The position numbers and the translations under genes were made by a program. A stretch of DNA of 64,000 nt from Tamarix chinensis (taxonomy: Eukaryota > Streptophyta > Magnoliopsida > Caryophyllales > Tamaricaceae), in contig CM060174.1 in NCBI GenBank assembly GCA_030549775.1, positions 94,752,132-94,816,131 on the forward strand. Reading direction: 5' to 3'. The notes beneath the pieces are model-generated. The model saw only the letters and a program-made list of their open reading frames with translations. It made no database searches and had not been told where the DNA came from. This document shows, in pieces, positions 13,623 to 25,454 of the stretch. Positions within the stretch are counted from its first letter, which is position 1; each line of letters starts with the position of its first letter.

Positions 13623-14360
13623 TAAACATATTTTATATGTGATGCCAAGTGGGACCTTATACCCTCTTAAGCCCAAGCTTGCAAATAGGTCACATATCCT
13701 GTCCCCTCTCCCTTTACTTGTATTCTTGTGGGAATGTGGTGAAATGTTTATTAAGTATGCATATTACTTAAAAGTGTTGCCATGGTTTCATTATTATAGC
13801 AAAATATTCACATAGTTGCACTACAGATTATAGTTTTTATTGTTCTTTTGTATATCCATATATTGAATAATGCTTACATGTACAAACTAGTCATTCGTTT
13901 GCGTACTTCGTACTTTGCTATCTTCTAATGATCTTTTCACTTATCCTTCAAACAATTTTTCCTCCTTTTATGAAATAGAAACTCCATTTTTGGTAAAATT
14001 CCTCCCTAGCTTCAAGCTATCAGATAGTGAGCTTATGTGGATCAAATATCCAAAAGCATATTTTGAAATGTGTTTTTTGTTGATTAAATGCTATAATTAT
14101 CAATGAAATAGTATAAATCCTTCCAACTACATGGTTATGTATTAATTGTAGATTACCATTATTGGTGCACTTGCTATCTGGTCTTCCTTTGTAGGATTCC
14201 AATGTATTGACACCTATTTGCATACATTCATCCCTTTCTAGATATCATGGTATTAAATCACATGAATGGTTGCATCGACATATCCCATTGTGTTGTGACA
14301 GATTCCACACATGCACTTGTTTGAATGATCAAGCTCTAATGTAGATTTAGTTTATCAATT
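13623..14360. other. Unassigned single-copy-looking segment
   Basis: Moderately AT-rich, without LTR termini or arrays. The longest frames are 60-70 codons with no family I know. It lies just upstream of the SCY1-like pseudogene and may be intron or upstream sequence of that gene, but I could not align any kinase-like or HEAT-repeat coding sequence here. Confidence 0.3.
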
Positions 14361-14571
14361 GATGGGTGAGGAGAAATTGAAAATGCATTTTATGTAGATA
14401 TCAGTAATAAATAAGGATGGGATAATATGGAGCCACCAGAAGAACCAATGCCATTACCTGCCCTTACAAGCACCTAGACATTGCAAAAATATCAAGTATC
14501 CCAACCAAAACCACTAGGATCTACTACACAATATCTAGGGTAATGGATCCATTTTATAAATAATTTATTTT

Positions 14572-14841
14572 TGAATATATGGATGTATTCCATATTATAA
14601 TATAAGGGAATAAACACAGCCACATGTGTGCATTATAGACAGAGGTTTAATTACAAGTGATTTGTAATCAATTAGGAAATCGGTTACAAATTAGGAGTAC
14701 ATAACCCTAATTACAAGACCTATACAATTCATTCGAGTAGATAATAAAATAGAGATTTCTCCTTGTCATATTCATCTCCCACTCTTTTCTTCTCATCACA
14801 CCTTCAATGGTGCTATTGTTTAGTGAATTGAGCTGAATTCA
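14572..14841 (+). repeat. Copia 5' LTR
   Basis: It begins TGAATATATGGATGTATTCC and ends GAGCTGAATTCA, as does the second LTR. The end region CACCTTCAATGGTGCTA is shared with the 3' copy. About 270 bp. Confidence 0.9.
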
Positions 14842-14843
14842 TA

Positions 14844-14854
14844 TGGCATCAAAG
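14844..14854 (+). promoter_or_regulatory. Copia primer-binding site
   Basis: TGGCATCAAAG lies two bases after the 5' LTR and resembles TGGTATCAGAG, the site complementary to initiator methionine tRNA, with two substitutions. Confidence 0.75.
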
Positions 14855-15039
14855 GTTTAAGTTACCCATTTCTCTCTCTCTTTTTCAAATCATCTCATTC
14901 ATATTGAAAAAAAATATATTTCACTCCTTCCCCTTATACTCGTTATGAAATTTACATTCCTACTACCAAAAATAATGAAATTGTTCATTCTATGACACAT
15001 GCATATCACAATCCATACTACTTGGCAGTCTAAGATCAT

Positions 15040-15660
15040 CCAAGAATAAAGTTACTTGTAGCTACCTTGAATGGATTGAATTTAGTATTATAGAAATGGA
15101 ATTCATCGGGCATAAAAATTTAAGAACATATTAGGGTTCATTACCAGTGCTTGCGTGAAACTGCAAGAAAACATGGTAGAATTCCATTTGTGGATTTAGT
15201 GTGATTACATGGTGATTTGTTGGATTACCAACACTATGCAACCAAATGTAGCTAAATATTTCCCTTATGCTTTAAGTATTAAGGAACTATGGGACAAAAT
15301 TAAAGAACAATTTGGTGAGTCCAATGCTCCATTCATTCTCTCATTAAATCACAACTTGAGCCTTATTACTCAAAGTAATCAATCGATTGTTTAATACTAT
15401 GGCAACATAAAGAATTTGTGGGATTAAATTGAATTAGTTGATCCGCTTCCTATTTGTGAATGTGGAGATGTAAATTAGTGTACTGCTCCCTACTGAAAAG
15501 AACTATTCAACTTAATGCCACTAACAAATTGATGTATTTTTTATTAGAACTTAGTGATAATTATGAGATTATTTGTAGCAATATCACTGCCACAGACCCA
15601 CTGCCATCTATTAACAAGGCATATTACATTCATAGGGCGGAGAAGTAGAGATAGATTTCA
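15040..15660 (+). pseudogene. Copia gag remnant
   Basis: Frames spread over stops give LSIKELWDKIKEQFGESN, then YYGNIKNLWD, ELVDPLPICECG, then FLLELSDNYEIICSNI and DPLPSINKAYYIHRAE. This is the order and wording of plant copia gag (LWD...Y..LK.LWDEL...PLP.C.CG...FL.GL.D.Y...R..IL..DPLPS...AY). The zinc knuckle is not convincingly preserved. Confidence 0.8.
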
Positions 15661-16023
15661 GTTGGGATTGAGATTGGCTTTAATTAAGATCTCAATGCCT
15701 TTGTTTTTCATAAGTCTTGAAAATAATCTTACCCTAGATCTCAATCAACCACTAAACATAAGAAAATATAAGAGAGAGAAAGGCCCTAAATATGTGCACT
15801 CATTGTGAGCATAAAATTAATATAATTAACCAAAGCTTCATGTTAATCAAATCATAATTAGTAGGACAACATGAATGGGAAAGGCTCCACCAACAAACTC
15901 GCTGCAACTATTAGTAATGCATGAGATACCTTTGACACTCCCTTGGATTCAAATTCCATTACATATCCTATGAATTTTGATTGGACTACCATGAATGCCA
16001 TATATCAAGAGACAATATAGTAG

Positions 16024-16360
16024 ATGCAGCATGGGACTTCCTTAGTGAATCATGACGACTCTACTTTTTTAGTGACAAACTTTGTAGGTAATGCAACATT
16101 TACCACAGACTCTTTCCCTTCATTAATATGGATCATAAATACAGGGGCTTCTAACCATAGTTATCATGATGTCAATGCTTTTTTATCCCTTCATGATTCA
16201 TCCTCACCAATCACAATTGGTCTTCTTGATGGAACACAACAACATGTGACTCAAGCTGGTGACATTTCACCGAATCCACACCTTATGTTCCATGATGTGG
16301 TTTACACTCTTTTATATACACTCATTTACTTAGTATGAGCAAGCTCCTTACTTCATCCAA
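16024..16360 (+). pseudogene. Copia protease remnant with mutated active site
   Basis: One open stretch contains WIINTGASNHSYHD, ITIGLLDGTQQHVTQAGD and the LxxVLYTL-like end. The usual active-site D-S/T-G-A reads N-T-G-A: the Asp codon has become AAT at 16138-16140. Aspartic protease activity would be lost. Confidence 0.8.
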
Positions 16361-16759
16361 TTTGAATGCTCACTTTACTTCATCTCACTGGTTGTTTTAG
16401 GACCCTATTTTTTTATTAAGTCATAGCTACAAAGACTAAACAACATGTCCTTTACCTCATTTAGTTCCCTAAAGGATCTTACAAATCTTCTTTCCCTTAT
16501 TCTCTTAGTAATAATGTTGGTGGCGGTAAACTTGACATCTCCCTTGTACATGATATATTGGGATGAAATTCCATATCTAGACTTAGGCATATCAACATTT
16601 ACAATTGTACAGAATTTCTTCTTTAGCTTGTGATGTTAGTAATATTGTTAAACAACACAAAAGTATTTTTCTAGCAGTAACTCAATTGCCTTCAACTATT
16701 TTGTTTTGATTCATGTGATCTATAGGGTCCATATAAGACCCCTTCTATGTGTGTTGCTT

Positions 16760-17280
16760 CTTTTTTATTTTTACAATGATTGATGATCACTCTCGTAACA
16801 TGTGGAAATTTCTTCTTAACAAGAAAAAACCAAGTGTCCAGTACTATTATTGGCTTTATTTTTGATGTGAAGATTCAATTTAATTGGCTAATCAAATATG
16901 TCTAGAGTGACAATAGTGATGAATTATTTAACTACACATGTTCTAACATATTTCATGATAAAGACATCCTACATCAGAGAACAATTCTCCACACTTATCA
17001 CTAGAATGGGAAAGTTGAGAGGAAACACGAACATCTCCTAGAGATTGCTTGATCTATTCATTTTCATATCATTCTTCCTTTACATTATTAGGGAGAGTGT
17101 ATCCTACTTTCTACACACATTATCAATCTTCTTACCACTCTAGTGCTTTCATGGAAAACCCCATTTGGAAAATTCTATAATAAATCCCCTACCTATGGAC
17201 ACTTGCATGTGATTGACTGTCTTTATTTCATCTACACTCCCACTTCTGATAAATTTCAAGCTCGCTCTAGGAAATGAGTT
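16760..17280 (+). pseudogene. Copia integrase remnant
   Basis: Pieces include MIDDHSRNMWKFLL (16777-16818, the core around the first catalytic Asp), GKVERKHEHLLEIA (about 17010-17050, with the ERKH block near the catalytic Glu), then GECILLSTHIINLL and the PTYGHLHVIDCLYF block. Stops and frame changes interrupt it. Confidence 0.8.
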
Positions 17281-17689
17281 TTAGTTTGGTATTTGTGTGG
17301 TCAAAAGGCATATATGGTATATTAATCATGCTTTTCCTCTTTTTTCTTCTCATTTTCCTTCACGTCCTAATATGTTACCATCATCTATTATTTCACATGA
17401 CTCTTCCAATTTTACTTCTTCACATTCTACCTCATATACTCGAGAATTACCATCTACTTCAAGTCTTGTCATATTTCCACCACTAGTCCCTCAACATTTT
17501 GCTAGAAATTTTCAAACTTCCACTACTCTTTAGGATTTTCATTGTCCTTATCTACCTTCAAGTAACCATGTTTTATGTTATTATGTTGATTTATTCACAA
17601 ATTATCTATCTCCGGATCACTCAGCTTCTTTATCTAGTGCATTGGTTCTTCATGAACCTTACACGTATGTCTAAGATAAGGGTGATACA

Positions 17690-18520
17690 TTGCGGGTGGA
17701 AGCAATGAACAAGGAGTTATTTTCCCTTGAGAATAACCATACTTGGGATACTATCTCTCTTCTTCCAAGTAAAAGGGTTATTGGTTCTAAGTGGATTTTT
17801 AGAATCAAATGCTAGATAGATGGTTTAGTGGAACACTAAAAGGTTTGTATGGTTGTCAAAGGTTATAATCAAGTTAAGGACAATGCCTATAAACATAATT
17901 TTCCCCATGTCGCTAAACTGGATGCTTCGTGTTATTATTAATTTAGCCACTGTAAACCAGCAGCTTATTTACCAACTTGAAGTTAATAATATTTTCCTCC
18001 ACGGTTTCTTAGATGAAGAGGTTTATATGACACCGCCCTAAGGATATTCAAAATCTTGGCCAAGACAGGTGTGGCAGCTCCATCGCTTAATATGTGGATT
18101 AAAATAGGTTTATAGGCGATGGGATGTTGAACTCGCCCGATGCCTCACCAATCTAGGTTTTGTCCAATCTAAAAGGTGTTATTCTATCTTTGTCAAGCAT
18201 GATTCAACTAATATAACTATATCTTTGGTGTACATTGATAATTTTTGCTTACTAGTACTAATATAACGCCTATTTAAGACACTAAATCAGTATTTGATCA
18301 GGATTTCACTATTAAAGATTTGGGCTTGATGCATTATTTCCTTGTAATGGAGGTTTCCTGTTCTCCTTCCGGCACCTTTCTTCACCAACACAAATATATC
18401 TTGGATATTCTTCAAACTGCGAGTGTGGCTAATTGCAAACTTATAGCTTTTCCTCTTCTTCATGGGCTCAAAATTTCTATTGATGATGGCCCTTTATTGG
18501 ATGATCCTAAATTTTAAAAA
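17690..18520 (+). pseudogene. Copia reverse transcriptase remnant with lost catalytic Asp
   Basis: It begins with EAMNKELFSLENNHTWD and KRVIGSKWIFRIK, then YNQ, LEVNNIFLHGFLDEEVYM, and the box YIDN at 18231-18242 where copia elements have YVDD. The second Asp is Asn. It continues with DLGLMHYFLVMEV and KYILDILQTA. Several frameshifts are present. Confidence 0.85.
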
Positions 18521-19160
18521 CATCTTGTTGGATGTCTATTATATCTCATTAAGAGTTTCCCCAATTTATCCTATGTCATTCAACATCTTATACAATTTAT
18601 CCAAGCCCCCCGTGTTCCACACATGCAAGATACTATGCATGTCCTTTGTTTTTTGCATGGCATTGCTAATATTGGCCTTTTTTACTTTGTCAACTCTTCT
18701 ATGGATTTATCTACTTATAGAGATGTTGATTGGGGTGCTTGTGCTTTTAGGTGTTTCTTATTGATAGGTTATTGTGTTTTTCTTGGTGTTTCTTTGATTT
18801 CTTTAAAAAAACTATTTCCAAGTCTTTGGATGAGGCTGAATATCGTAGCGTGTTAGCTAATTTGAGCGAGGTGGTTTGGTTGGTTGGTATTCTTGAAGAT
18901 ATCTATGTTTATTCTTTTCTACTCATTTCTCTATTTTATGATAACAAGGCTACTCAACACATTGCTGCCAACCCTATTTTTCATGATCAAATAAAGAATA
19001 TTAACATTGATTGTCATTTTGTTTGGGAAATGGTTTAATTTGGGTTCCTCTGTACTTATCATGTGAAGTCTATCATGTAGCTAGCGGATCTCATGGCTAA
19101 GCCTCTTAGCACCCAACATCATGATTTTTTATCCTCCAAGCTTGGACTTATTCATGGCCT
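18520..19160 (+). pseudogene. Copia RNase H remnant
   Basis: Recognisable blocks: HLVGCLLYLIKSFPNLSYVI, DVDWGACA (about 18722-18745), GYCVFLGVSLISLKK, then SLDEAEYRSV, VWLVGILEDI, YDNKATQHIAANPIFHDQIK and HFVWEMV. The LADLMAKPLSTQ tail leads to the polypurine tract. Frameshifts split the domain. Confidence 0.85.
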
Positions 19161-19172
19161 TCCATGCCCATC

Positions 19173-19184
19173 TTGAGGGGGATG
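19173..19184 (+). promoter_or_regulatory. Copia polypurine tract
   Basis: TTGAGGGGGATG lies immediately before the 3' LTR start TGAATATATGG, the position where plus-strand DNA synthesis is primed. Confidence 0.8.
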
Positions 19185-19458
19185 TGAATATATGGATGTA
19201 TTCCATGTTGTAATATATAGATGAATAAACACATGGGCACATGTGAGAACAAAAGATAAATGTTTAGTTACAAATGATTCGTAATTAGTTAGGACATTAG
19301 TGTCAAATTAGGAGTATATAATCCTGATCACAACATCTTTACAATTCATTCAAATAGATGATAAAACATAAATGATTCTCTATATTATTAATCTCTCACT
19401 CTCCTCCTCTCATTGCACCTTCAATGGTGCTACCGTTTGGTGAATTGAGCTGAATTCA
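19185..19458 (+). repeat. Copia 3' LTR
   Basis: It shares start and end with the 5' copy (TGAATATATGG...GAGCTGAATTCA) but carries many substitutions and small indels. Confidence 0.9.
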
Positions 19459-20083
19459 CAGTACCCTTCAGTTTAATATCATTATTCCCTAGAGAATTCT
19501 TGATGCTCTAGCTTTGACCATCAAATCATTTGAAGCTAAGATGTTTTCCATGCCCCATTTTATAGTTAAAACCTGAAGATGAAACCTCCTAAAAAAACCG
19601 AAGCACTTTCATTCTATGCTCTTTATTATAAGTTGCATAATACCATCTTCCACTAAGAGAATGAACGAAGATTCTACACAATGAAGATGCAAGAATATGA
19701 CGACGATGACTTGTGGGGTTTAATAGCTGCTCATGATCCAAGGATGGCATCAAAGCCTCTAAGTACTAGTAAATCGGAAGATGATAATGAGCCTTAGCTT
19801 GCTATGCTATTGGTTGCTCCTCCTCCCAAGGCATTGTCAAATCCTTTAAATCTAGTATTGTCCAAACAACATGATGACAATGTCCCATGGCGTACTATGG
19901 CTGCACCCACCGCCTATAGCTAAGGCTAAACCCTTATCTAGTGGAAGAGATCTAGGAGGCAAACCTCCTGCTCCAAAATTAGGCACGCAGAAGATTAGTT
20001 GAACATCATGGTCTAGGGTATATGTAATACCTCAAAAATTTTCCCTAAATAAATAATAAAATAATAAAATAATATATAGGTGC

Positions 20084-20125
<42 letters not shown>

Positions 20126-20269
20126 CAACAATAATATGAGATTTAAAATTTTATTATTATTTTCAAGCCTTATTTTAATTACCTAGCCTAAAATAAATTA
20201 TAGGTAAAAATAATAATTTTTAATTATTTTATTAAGTCCCCAAACTACCCAAAAATCCCACAATATCTT

Positions 20270-21420
20270 TTTTTTTCTTTCCCTTTTTTCTTCTTAGTAT
20301 CCTTTTCTTCTTTTTCTCCTTTCTTTTCTTTCCTTCTTCTTCTTTCTTTTTTCTTTTCCCCTGTCTTGGTTGCGTCGTAGCAACCCAGAACTCCCTCCCC
20401 TCCTCACCTTTCTTTTTTCCTCTGACCGCCCCAAAGGCCTTCCCTTATTTCCCCACAAGCAACAACCTAACCACCCTCCTTTTCTTCTTTTACTTTTCTC
20501 TCCCTCCCTTTTTCTCCTTTTCCCTTTCTCTCCCCATCCCCTACCTCCCTTCTACGACCCTACAATACACCCCCTTCATGTTGCCATTTAAGTCTCAGCC
20601 ACCATTACACCTAGTCACCCCTTTCCTTTTCCAACCGTGCAGGGCATGCAAGCTAGCATGTCCCTGTATGGTCCCCCTACACGCCCCTTGCATGCCTTGC
20701 ACCCTGCCACTCTTTCTACCCTACACACAGGCATGTCGTCCTTCCCTTTGTCACCATCGGCCGCCTAACGACTAACCACCCTTGTCCCATTCCCCTCTTA
20801 TCCTTATCCTCCCCTACTACCTATAAAGACCCCTAACTCTGCCTCTCCTCTTTTCTCCTTCAACCCTCCCTTGTTTCATCCTCCCTTGCCCCTACCTTCA
20901 GCCGCTACCATAGCCAGGCCACACTACCACCCCAGCTCCACTCCCTTCCCTTTCCCTACACCCCTGCACCTACTAAGCCCCTCCCCTTCCCCTTTCTCCC
21001 TTTCCTCTACTCTCCCTGAGTGTGAAAAGGGGGCAAGTCAAGCTACCCCGCACCACCTCACGCCACTAACACTATCAACCCATTTCCCTCTCCCTACACT
21101 TCCACATCCTACACAGGTGCCCACCCCGTGCAGCCAGCTCTCTCGGCCACTTTTTCCCCTCCCTTTTCCTTTTCTTCTCCTCCCTCCCTCTTGATTGTGC
21201 CACCATGGACGACGCCGTAAACCACCGCCCTTTCCACGGGTCCACCTATTGCTAGCACCACCCACAACCCCAAAGAACCAAGCCCCACTCTTTTCCTAAC
21301 CCAAAATCCACTCCACCTCACGCCGCTACCACCTTTGCCACCATACTGCTGCACCATCCTCCACTCCTCTTACTTATTCTAGTCACATCACTCCCTCTTC
21401 TTCCATTTTGAGCTTCTTTT
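20270..21420 (+). other. C/T-rich leader of LTR C
   Basis: A long pyrimidine-rich stretch begins as T/C runs and becomes C-rich. TATAAAG at 20822 is a possible TATA box. Proline-rich reading frames here arise from composition and are not treated as genes. Confidence 0.75.
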
Positions 21421-22742
21421 AATTTAACTTAATATTATTATCATTATTATTTTGATTAAGGAGAGAAAAAAAGGATAAATGTAGAAAAAGGATAAATTAG
21501 CCTAATTTGGGTGTTCCCATTTTTAGGTACTGTACTGATGTTCACGGGAGAGGAGGTGTAAGGTTTTATTACTTCAAGATCGGAGCCATTTTGGTAAGGA
21601 TATAGTTATAGTTAGGCTTTGGTGATTATGTGCTTTTGTTGTGGGGTAAGTGTATACTTGAATGAAATATATATGTTATAAGGTTGTTGTGTAGCTTGGC
21701 TTGCAAAGACCTAAGGCGAGAGTATGTGTCGTCTTGACTGCTTGGCTTATATATTGTTGTAAAGTTTTATTATGTGATTACTACATGTCTTGAGAGTTGT
21801 TGAAAAAATTGTGTTTTTAAAGCTATGAGGTTTAGGTAGGGTTTGGAGGCTTGAGGAATTTTGGGATAGAGAGGAAAAAGTTATTCAAATATTCCTTGGA
21901 AATATGTTGAGTAATAAGTATGATAATTATAAAGGGGGAATAGGGTAAATGTTGTATGGAGAGAGTCGACCGTGCATGGGGGTAATTCAAATTTAATGGC
22001 TATGTCTGGGGGTGACTAAGGGAGAGATGGTTGTGAAGGAAGGTTATAGTGGAAGAGGATGGTATTGATGGGTAGTTTGGTAAAAACATAGGGGATTCAT
22101 TGGATGCTAGGAGATGAGGAAGTACTGAGAGGGTGAAATTGGGGTTTTGGGGGGTACAAAATCTAATTGGTGGGTCATTATCACATGTAGGAGATGGAGG
22201 AGTTGGGTTGTGCCTCTGAACTATGATGTAGGTTACACCGTATGGGGAATGTGGGTCTGTCTAATGGTTAGTTGGGATTTGTAGGAGTGGACACAAATAA
22301 AAAAGGGAGATTAGGGTCTCAAGAGGAGTCCTTTAGGAAGGTTGTTATTGCATGTATGAACTGAAGTAGTTAAGCTACAAATTTTGGGACATGGATAATC
22401 ATGGTAACTTATGAATGGTTGTGGGAGTTTAGGGCTAAATAAGTAGTAGAGGAGGGGTTAGACCATTTGGGCTAAAACTAGTGTTTCGAGGGTAGCCCTA
22501 TGTGTCAAATGTTATCATATGTGAGAAATAAGGGAAGTGAGCTATGACTCATAAGAAAAAGGGTTTTGATGGCATGTTTGGGTTGTTTGATAATTTTGGG
22601 GACTCAAAGGATCATTAGGGGCAAGGGTACCCCAAGCTTAGGAAGTTGCGGTTTTCATGGGGCCAAGGTTGGCCTGAGGTGGTAGTAGGTCAGGAATCTT
22701 ACATAGGTTGTGCATGGATATGTGTGTGATATCTGAACAAAT

Positions 22743-23262
22743 AAGATATTAATAAGACACTAAATCACTTAAAATAAAAGACCACTTGAGTCGGGTCCAT
22801 GTATATCATATTTACCTGTCCACCGGTAATAATAGTAGTCACGAGCGTTCTATCTTAGAGTATATTATATGTACCGATCTACTGGTGAGAATGGTATTCA
22901 GGAGATTTTTTCCCTTGATTGTATTATATGTACCAGTTCGGGGAGAATAATATGGGTCCCGAACTCAAGTAATGAATTCCTTAGATGAAAATAATCTATA
23001 GAAAAGACACAAATTACTCACAGCGGAACACCACGTGGTTTTGGACCATAGATAATATAGTTACGGGTCCACCAATAAGAATAGTGATTAAGAGTGTTAT
23101 GTCCTGTAGTGTATTATATTTACTAGTCCACCTATGAGAATAATGGTCATGAGAGTTTTGTCCTAGATTGTATTATATTTATTGGTTAGCCAATGATAAT
23201 AGCGGTCAGGAGCGTGTTGCCCTAGAGTGTATAGCTACCGGTCCACCAGTGTAAATAGTGGG
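22743..23262 (+). repeat. Diverged CCACCGG array of LTR C
   Basis: Two blocks open with GACACTAAATCACTTAAAAT (22753) and GACACAAATTACTCACAG (23006). Units such as CCACCGGTAATAATAGT and CCACCAGTGTAAATAGTGG alternate with GAGCGT(T)NTxxCCTAGAGT phrases. More diverged than in F or J. Confidence 0.85.
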
Positions 23263-23885
23263 GTTCTCAAACCCATATGGATATAATTCGAGAGGTGACC
23301 AAATACCAAACTAATGGCTTAAGTTCAGACGGGAGCAAACGAACTATTATAACTTGCATATGTACATTATGTCTTTATCACGTATTTCTATGTTCCTACT
23401 TGATTGTATAATTACCTTACTCAGTACGTAGCATGTTGTTCACCCTTTTTATGGGTGTTGCACATTCCCAAGAGCAACATCCCCTCTTATGTCTGTGCAG
23501 GTGACTAATGATGCCCTAAATGACATTATTGCATATGATGACATGGTCAAGGTAGAGTGATGTTGTAGCATTTTGGGGTTGGGGCCCAGAGAGAGTGTCT
23601 TCTAGATTTGTTCCCTTTTCAGTTCCAATTAATGTTTCCTTTCAGTTGAACAATGTTTTACATTTTAGGATTTCTTGATATCAACACTCAACTCCCTTTA
23701 TGTTATGAAACTCCTTCTTGCTATGTTTATTTTGGTTGCATATAATTCTGTTAGCCTTGTAATTGGTATGAGGATGGCTCAGGGCCCAGAATTATACTAA
23801 TTATAGCAGTAACACCTCCTCTTATGGTGTATGATTTTTAGAAATAAAATAAGAAATTTTAATTGTGATTTTTTGGAGTGTTACA

Positions 23886-24175
23886 GTATAGATGTGACAA
23901 TGCCATGCAGATTAGTGATATGATTTTTAATTTAATTTTTATTTGTAGGGGGCGATGAAGACAAATACAAAGTGCTATAACGAGAGAGGTAATGACAGAG
24001 ATTCAATCTATAAATTTCAAACCTCATACGGGTGTGAAACAATTTGTTATGGTAAGCTTCTTATATATGATTCATTAATTTAATTAACTTTTCCCTAGTT
24101 GAAATATTAAAATTCTCACTCTAAAAATTTCCAAATCTACGAGAATATTTTTCCATTTCCAACTATGTTTGTAGC
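23886..24175 (+). other. Flank of LTR C, with an exon-like piece
   Basis: 23949-24051 lies between an acceptor-like TTTTTATTTGTAG and a donor-like G|GTAAGC, and one frame is open across its 103 bp. It could be a remnant 3' exon of the SCY1-like locus or of another gene. I do not recognise the peptide. Confidence 0.3.
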
Positions 24176-24790
24176 TAGGGTTGTTCGTGTTATCTGATAT
24201 CTGCTTATTTGGTTCAATATCCGAAGTGATTCGATCCGAAAAAGTAAATAATCAATCTTATTTTTTGGTCAAATCAAATATCCGATCCGATTAACAAAAA
24301 ATCAAACAAACTAAATATCCGATCCGACAAATACAAATAATATCCGATCCGAAGAAAAATATTTATACATTTTTTATAATATTTATTTTATATATAAATA
24401 AATTTAGATGAGTGTGTGTGTGTATAATTTTAACTTACTTGATTTAGTATTGAGGCCAAACTTTAATTTAGCTGAAATTATATTTTTAATATAATCCCTT
24501 TTAGATTTGATAGAATCAAATTAAATCTTGTGATGTAATAGCTTTAATTTTAGTTTTAACATCTTATCTCTATTGAGGAAGACGGATATTTGTTGAGCGG
24601 ATCGAATATTTACTCAGCAGATAGGATAATATCAAATATATTTATAATTTGGTAGATTTTTTATATTTAAAATTTTATTTGGATAATATCGATTATATTC
24701 GATATCCGATCTAAAAATTCGAATATCCAAAGTTTCAAATTAAATATCAAATATCATTTTTTGATATTCAAAATATTAGATATTTGAACC
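24176..24790. repeat. AT-rich dispersed element with ATATCCGATCCGA motifs
   Basis: It begins TAGGGTTGTTCGTGTTATC and is full of ATATCCGA / TCGGATAT-type words, ending near ATTTGAACCGTAAACGG. Segments such as TTTAGATTTGATAGAATCAA resemble the tandem duplication at 34660-35237, so both come from one family. It is probably a non-autonomous DNA transposon, but I cannot define inverted termini. Confidence 0.45.
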
Positions 24791-25288
24791 GTAAACGGTC
24801 TTATTTGTAGCTCAATCTCACGGTTGGTTTGCAACTGCATCTGCCATTCAATTATAATTCTGCTCGTATGAATTGCAACATCTGGTTGTGATTTGTTAAA
24901 ATTTTGGAAGATGGTCCAATGGTGTGATTCGGAACACACGAAATTGTTTGACTTCCTTTCTGGCTTTCTGCCACGAATTTGTTCATTCTGTTGCCAATGC
25001 GCCACAGACATGACGAAGCTCATTAATGAAGTTTGCGCACTCCGCACAAAGCTCCCCTTAAGTAACTCCACTAACAACACATGGATTATTTTGACCAGCA
25101 ATTTGCTTTGCCTGAATAGCTGCATAGAATTTACACCATAATTAACATGAACCTCGTACTAGTCCTAATCTAGTAGTACTAAAATATACGTTTTATAATA
25201 TAAGAGGCCTTAGATTCCCCCCCCCCAACATATATAGTAGTATTAAAAAATTGTTAATACATATATAAAAAAAAAATTAATTATCTAT
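24791..25288. other. Unassigned segment
   Basis: 24791-25140 has near-balanced base composition and open frames of 82 codons (plus) and about 120 codons (minus), neither with a family I know. 25141-25288 is AT-rich and includes a C10 run at 25218-25227. I see no supported gene. Confidence 0.3.
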
Positions 25289-25290
25289 TA

Positions 25291-25454
25291 CTCCTACTAT
25301 AGCTTTATACTTTTAGATTCCTCTTCACGTCTTATATTGTAAGAGAAAAGGATGGATAAAATTGAAAGTACATCAATTAATAATTGACATATAGGACATT
25401 ATATTGTAAAAAATTTATAATCACAATACATCTTATATTATAAAATGAAAGGAG
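25291..25454. mobile_element. Stowaway-like MITE
   Basis: It begins CTCCTACTATAG and ends with TTATAAAATGAAAGGAG, whose reverse complement starts CTCCTTTCATTTTATAA. TA dinucleotides flank it at 25289-25290 and 25455-25456, as expected for Tc1/mariner-derived Stowaway elements. About 164 bp. Confidence 0.6.

Larger units (their letters stand above)
14572..19458 (+). mobile_element. Degenerate Ty1-copia retrotransposon, both LTRs present
   Basis: Direct repeats 14572-14841 and 19185-19458 enclose, in copia order, gag, protease, integrase, reverse transcriptase and RNase H. A primer-binding site follows the first LTR and a polypurine tract precedes the second. All domains are broken by stops and frameshifts, and two catalytic residues are lost, so it is dead. 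The two LTRs differ at very roughly 15% of positions by eye, which implies an old insertion. I found no matching 5-bp target duplication (ATTTT on the left, CAGTA on the right). It lies inside the SCY1-like pseudogene. Confidence 0.9.
14361..20026 (+). pseudogene. Decayed C-terminal part of a SCY1-like pseudokinase gene, split by a copia element
   Basis: Two pieces remain. 14361-14530 reads, with stops, as an acidic Trp-containing stretch: DGxGEIEN, then GWDNMEPPEEPMPLPAL, then QVSQPKPLGS. 19681-20026 carries three tandem copies of an acidic-Trp motif: DDDDLWGLIAAHDP; DDNEP then LAMLLVAPPP with the Trp codon changed to TAG; and DDNVPWRTMAAP. These are spaced by KPL, NPL and KPL. After a frameshift comes AKAKPLSSGRDLGGK, then APKLGTQKI and a final TAG. 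From memory, plant SCY1-like proteins, which act in membrane traffic or tRNA export, end in such DDxW...AAPPP and APKLGxQ stretches. The copia element (14572-19458) sits between the pieces, probably in a former intron. LTR C begins inside the last codons. Stops and frameshifts rule out function. No kinase or HEAT-repeat part is in the window. Confidence 0.55.
20023..23885 (+). mobile_element. Solo LTR C (3.86 kb) with GTATA target duplication
   Basis: It starts TGTAATACCTCAAAAATTTT and ends TTTTTTGGAGTGTTACA. It is flanked by GTATA on both sides (20018-20022 and 23886-23890), a perfect 5-bp duplication. Inside: an (AAT)n run (20083-20122), C/T-rich sequence (20270-21420) with TATAAAG at 20822, a donor-like TTTTG|GTAAGG at 21594, a CCACCGG-type array (22743-23262), the hairpin region, acceptor-like TGTGCAG|GT ending at 23500, and the family tail. 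No internal domain or second LTR. Confidence 0.92.

Noticed and set aside
24754..25141. Overlapping frames of 123 codons (minus) and 82 codons (plus)
   Set aside because: No family recognised on either strand and no splice or promoter context. Left as unassigned sequence and not called a gene.
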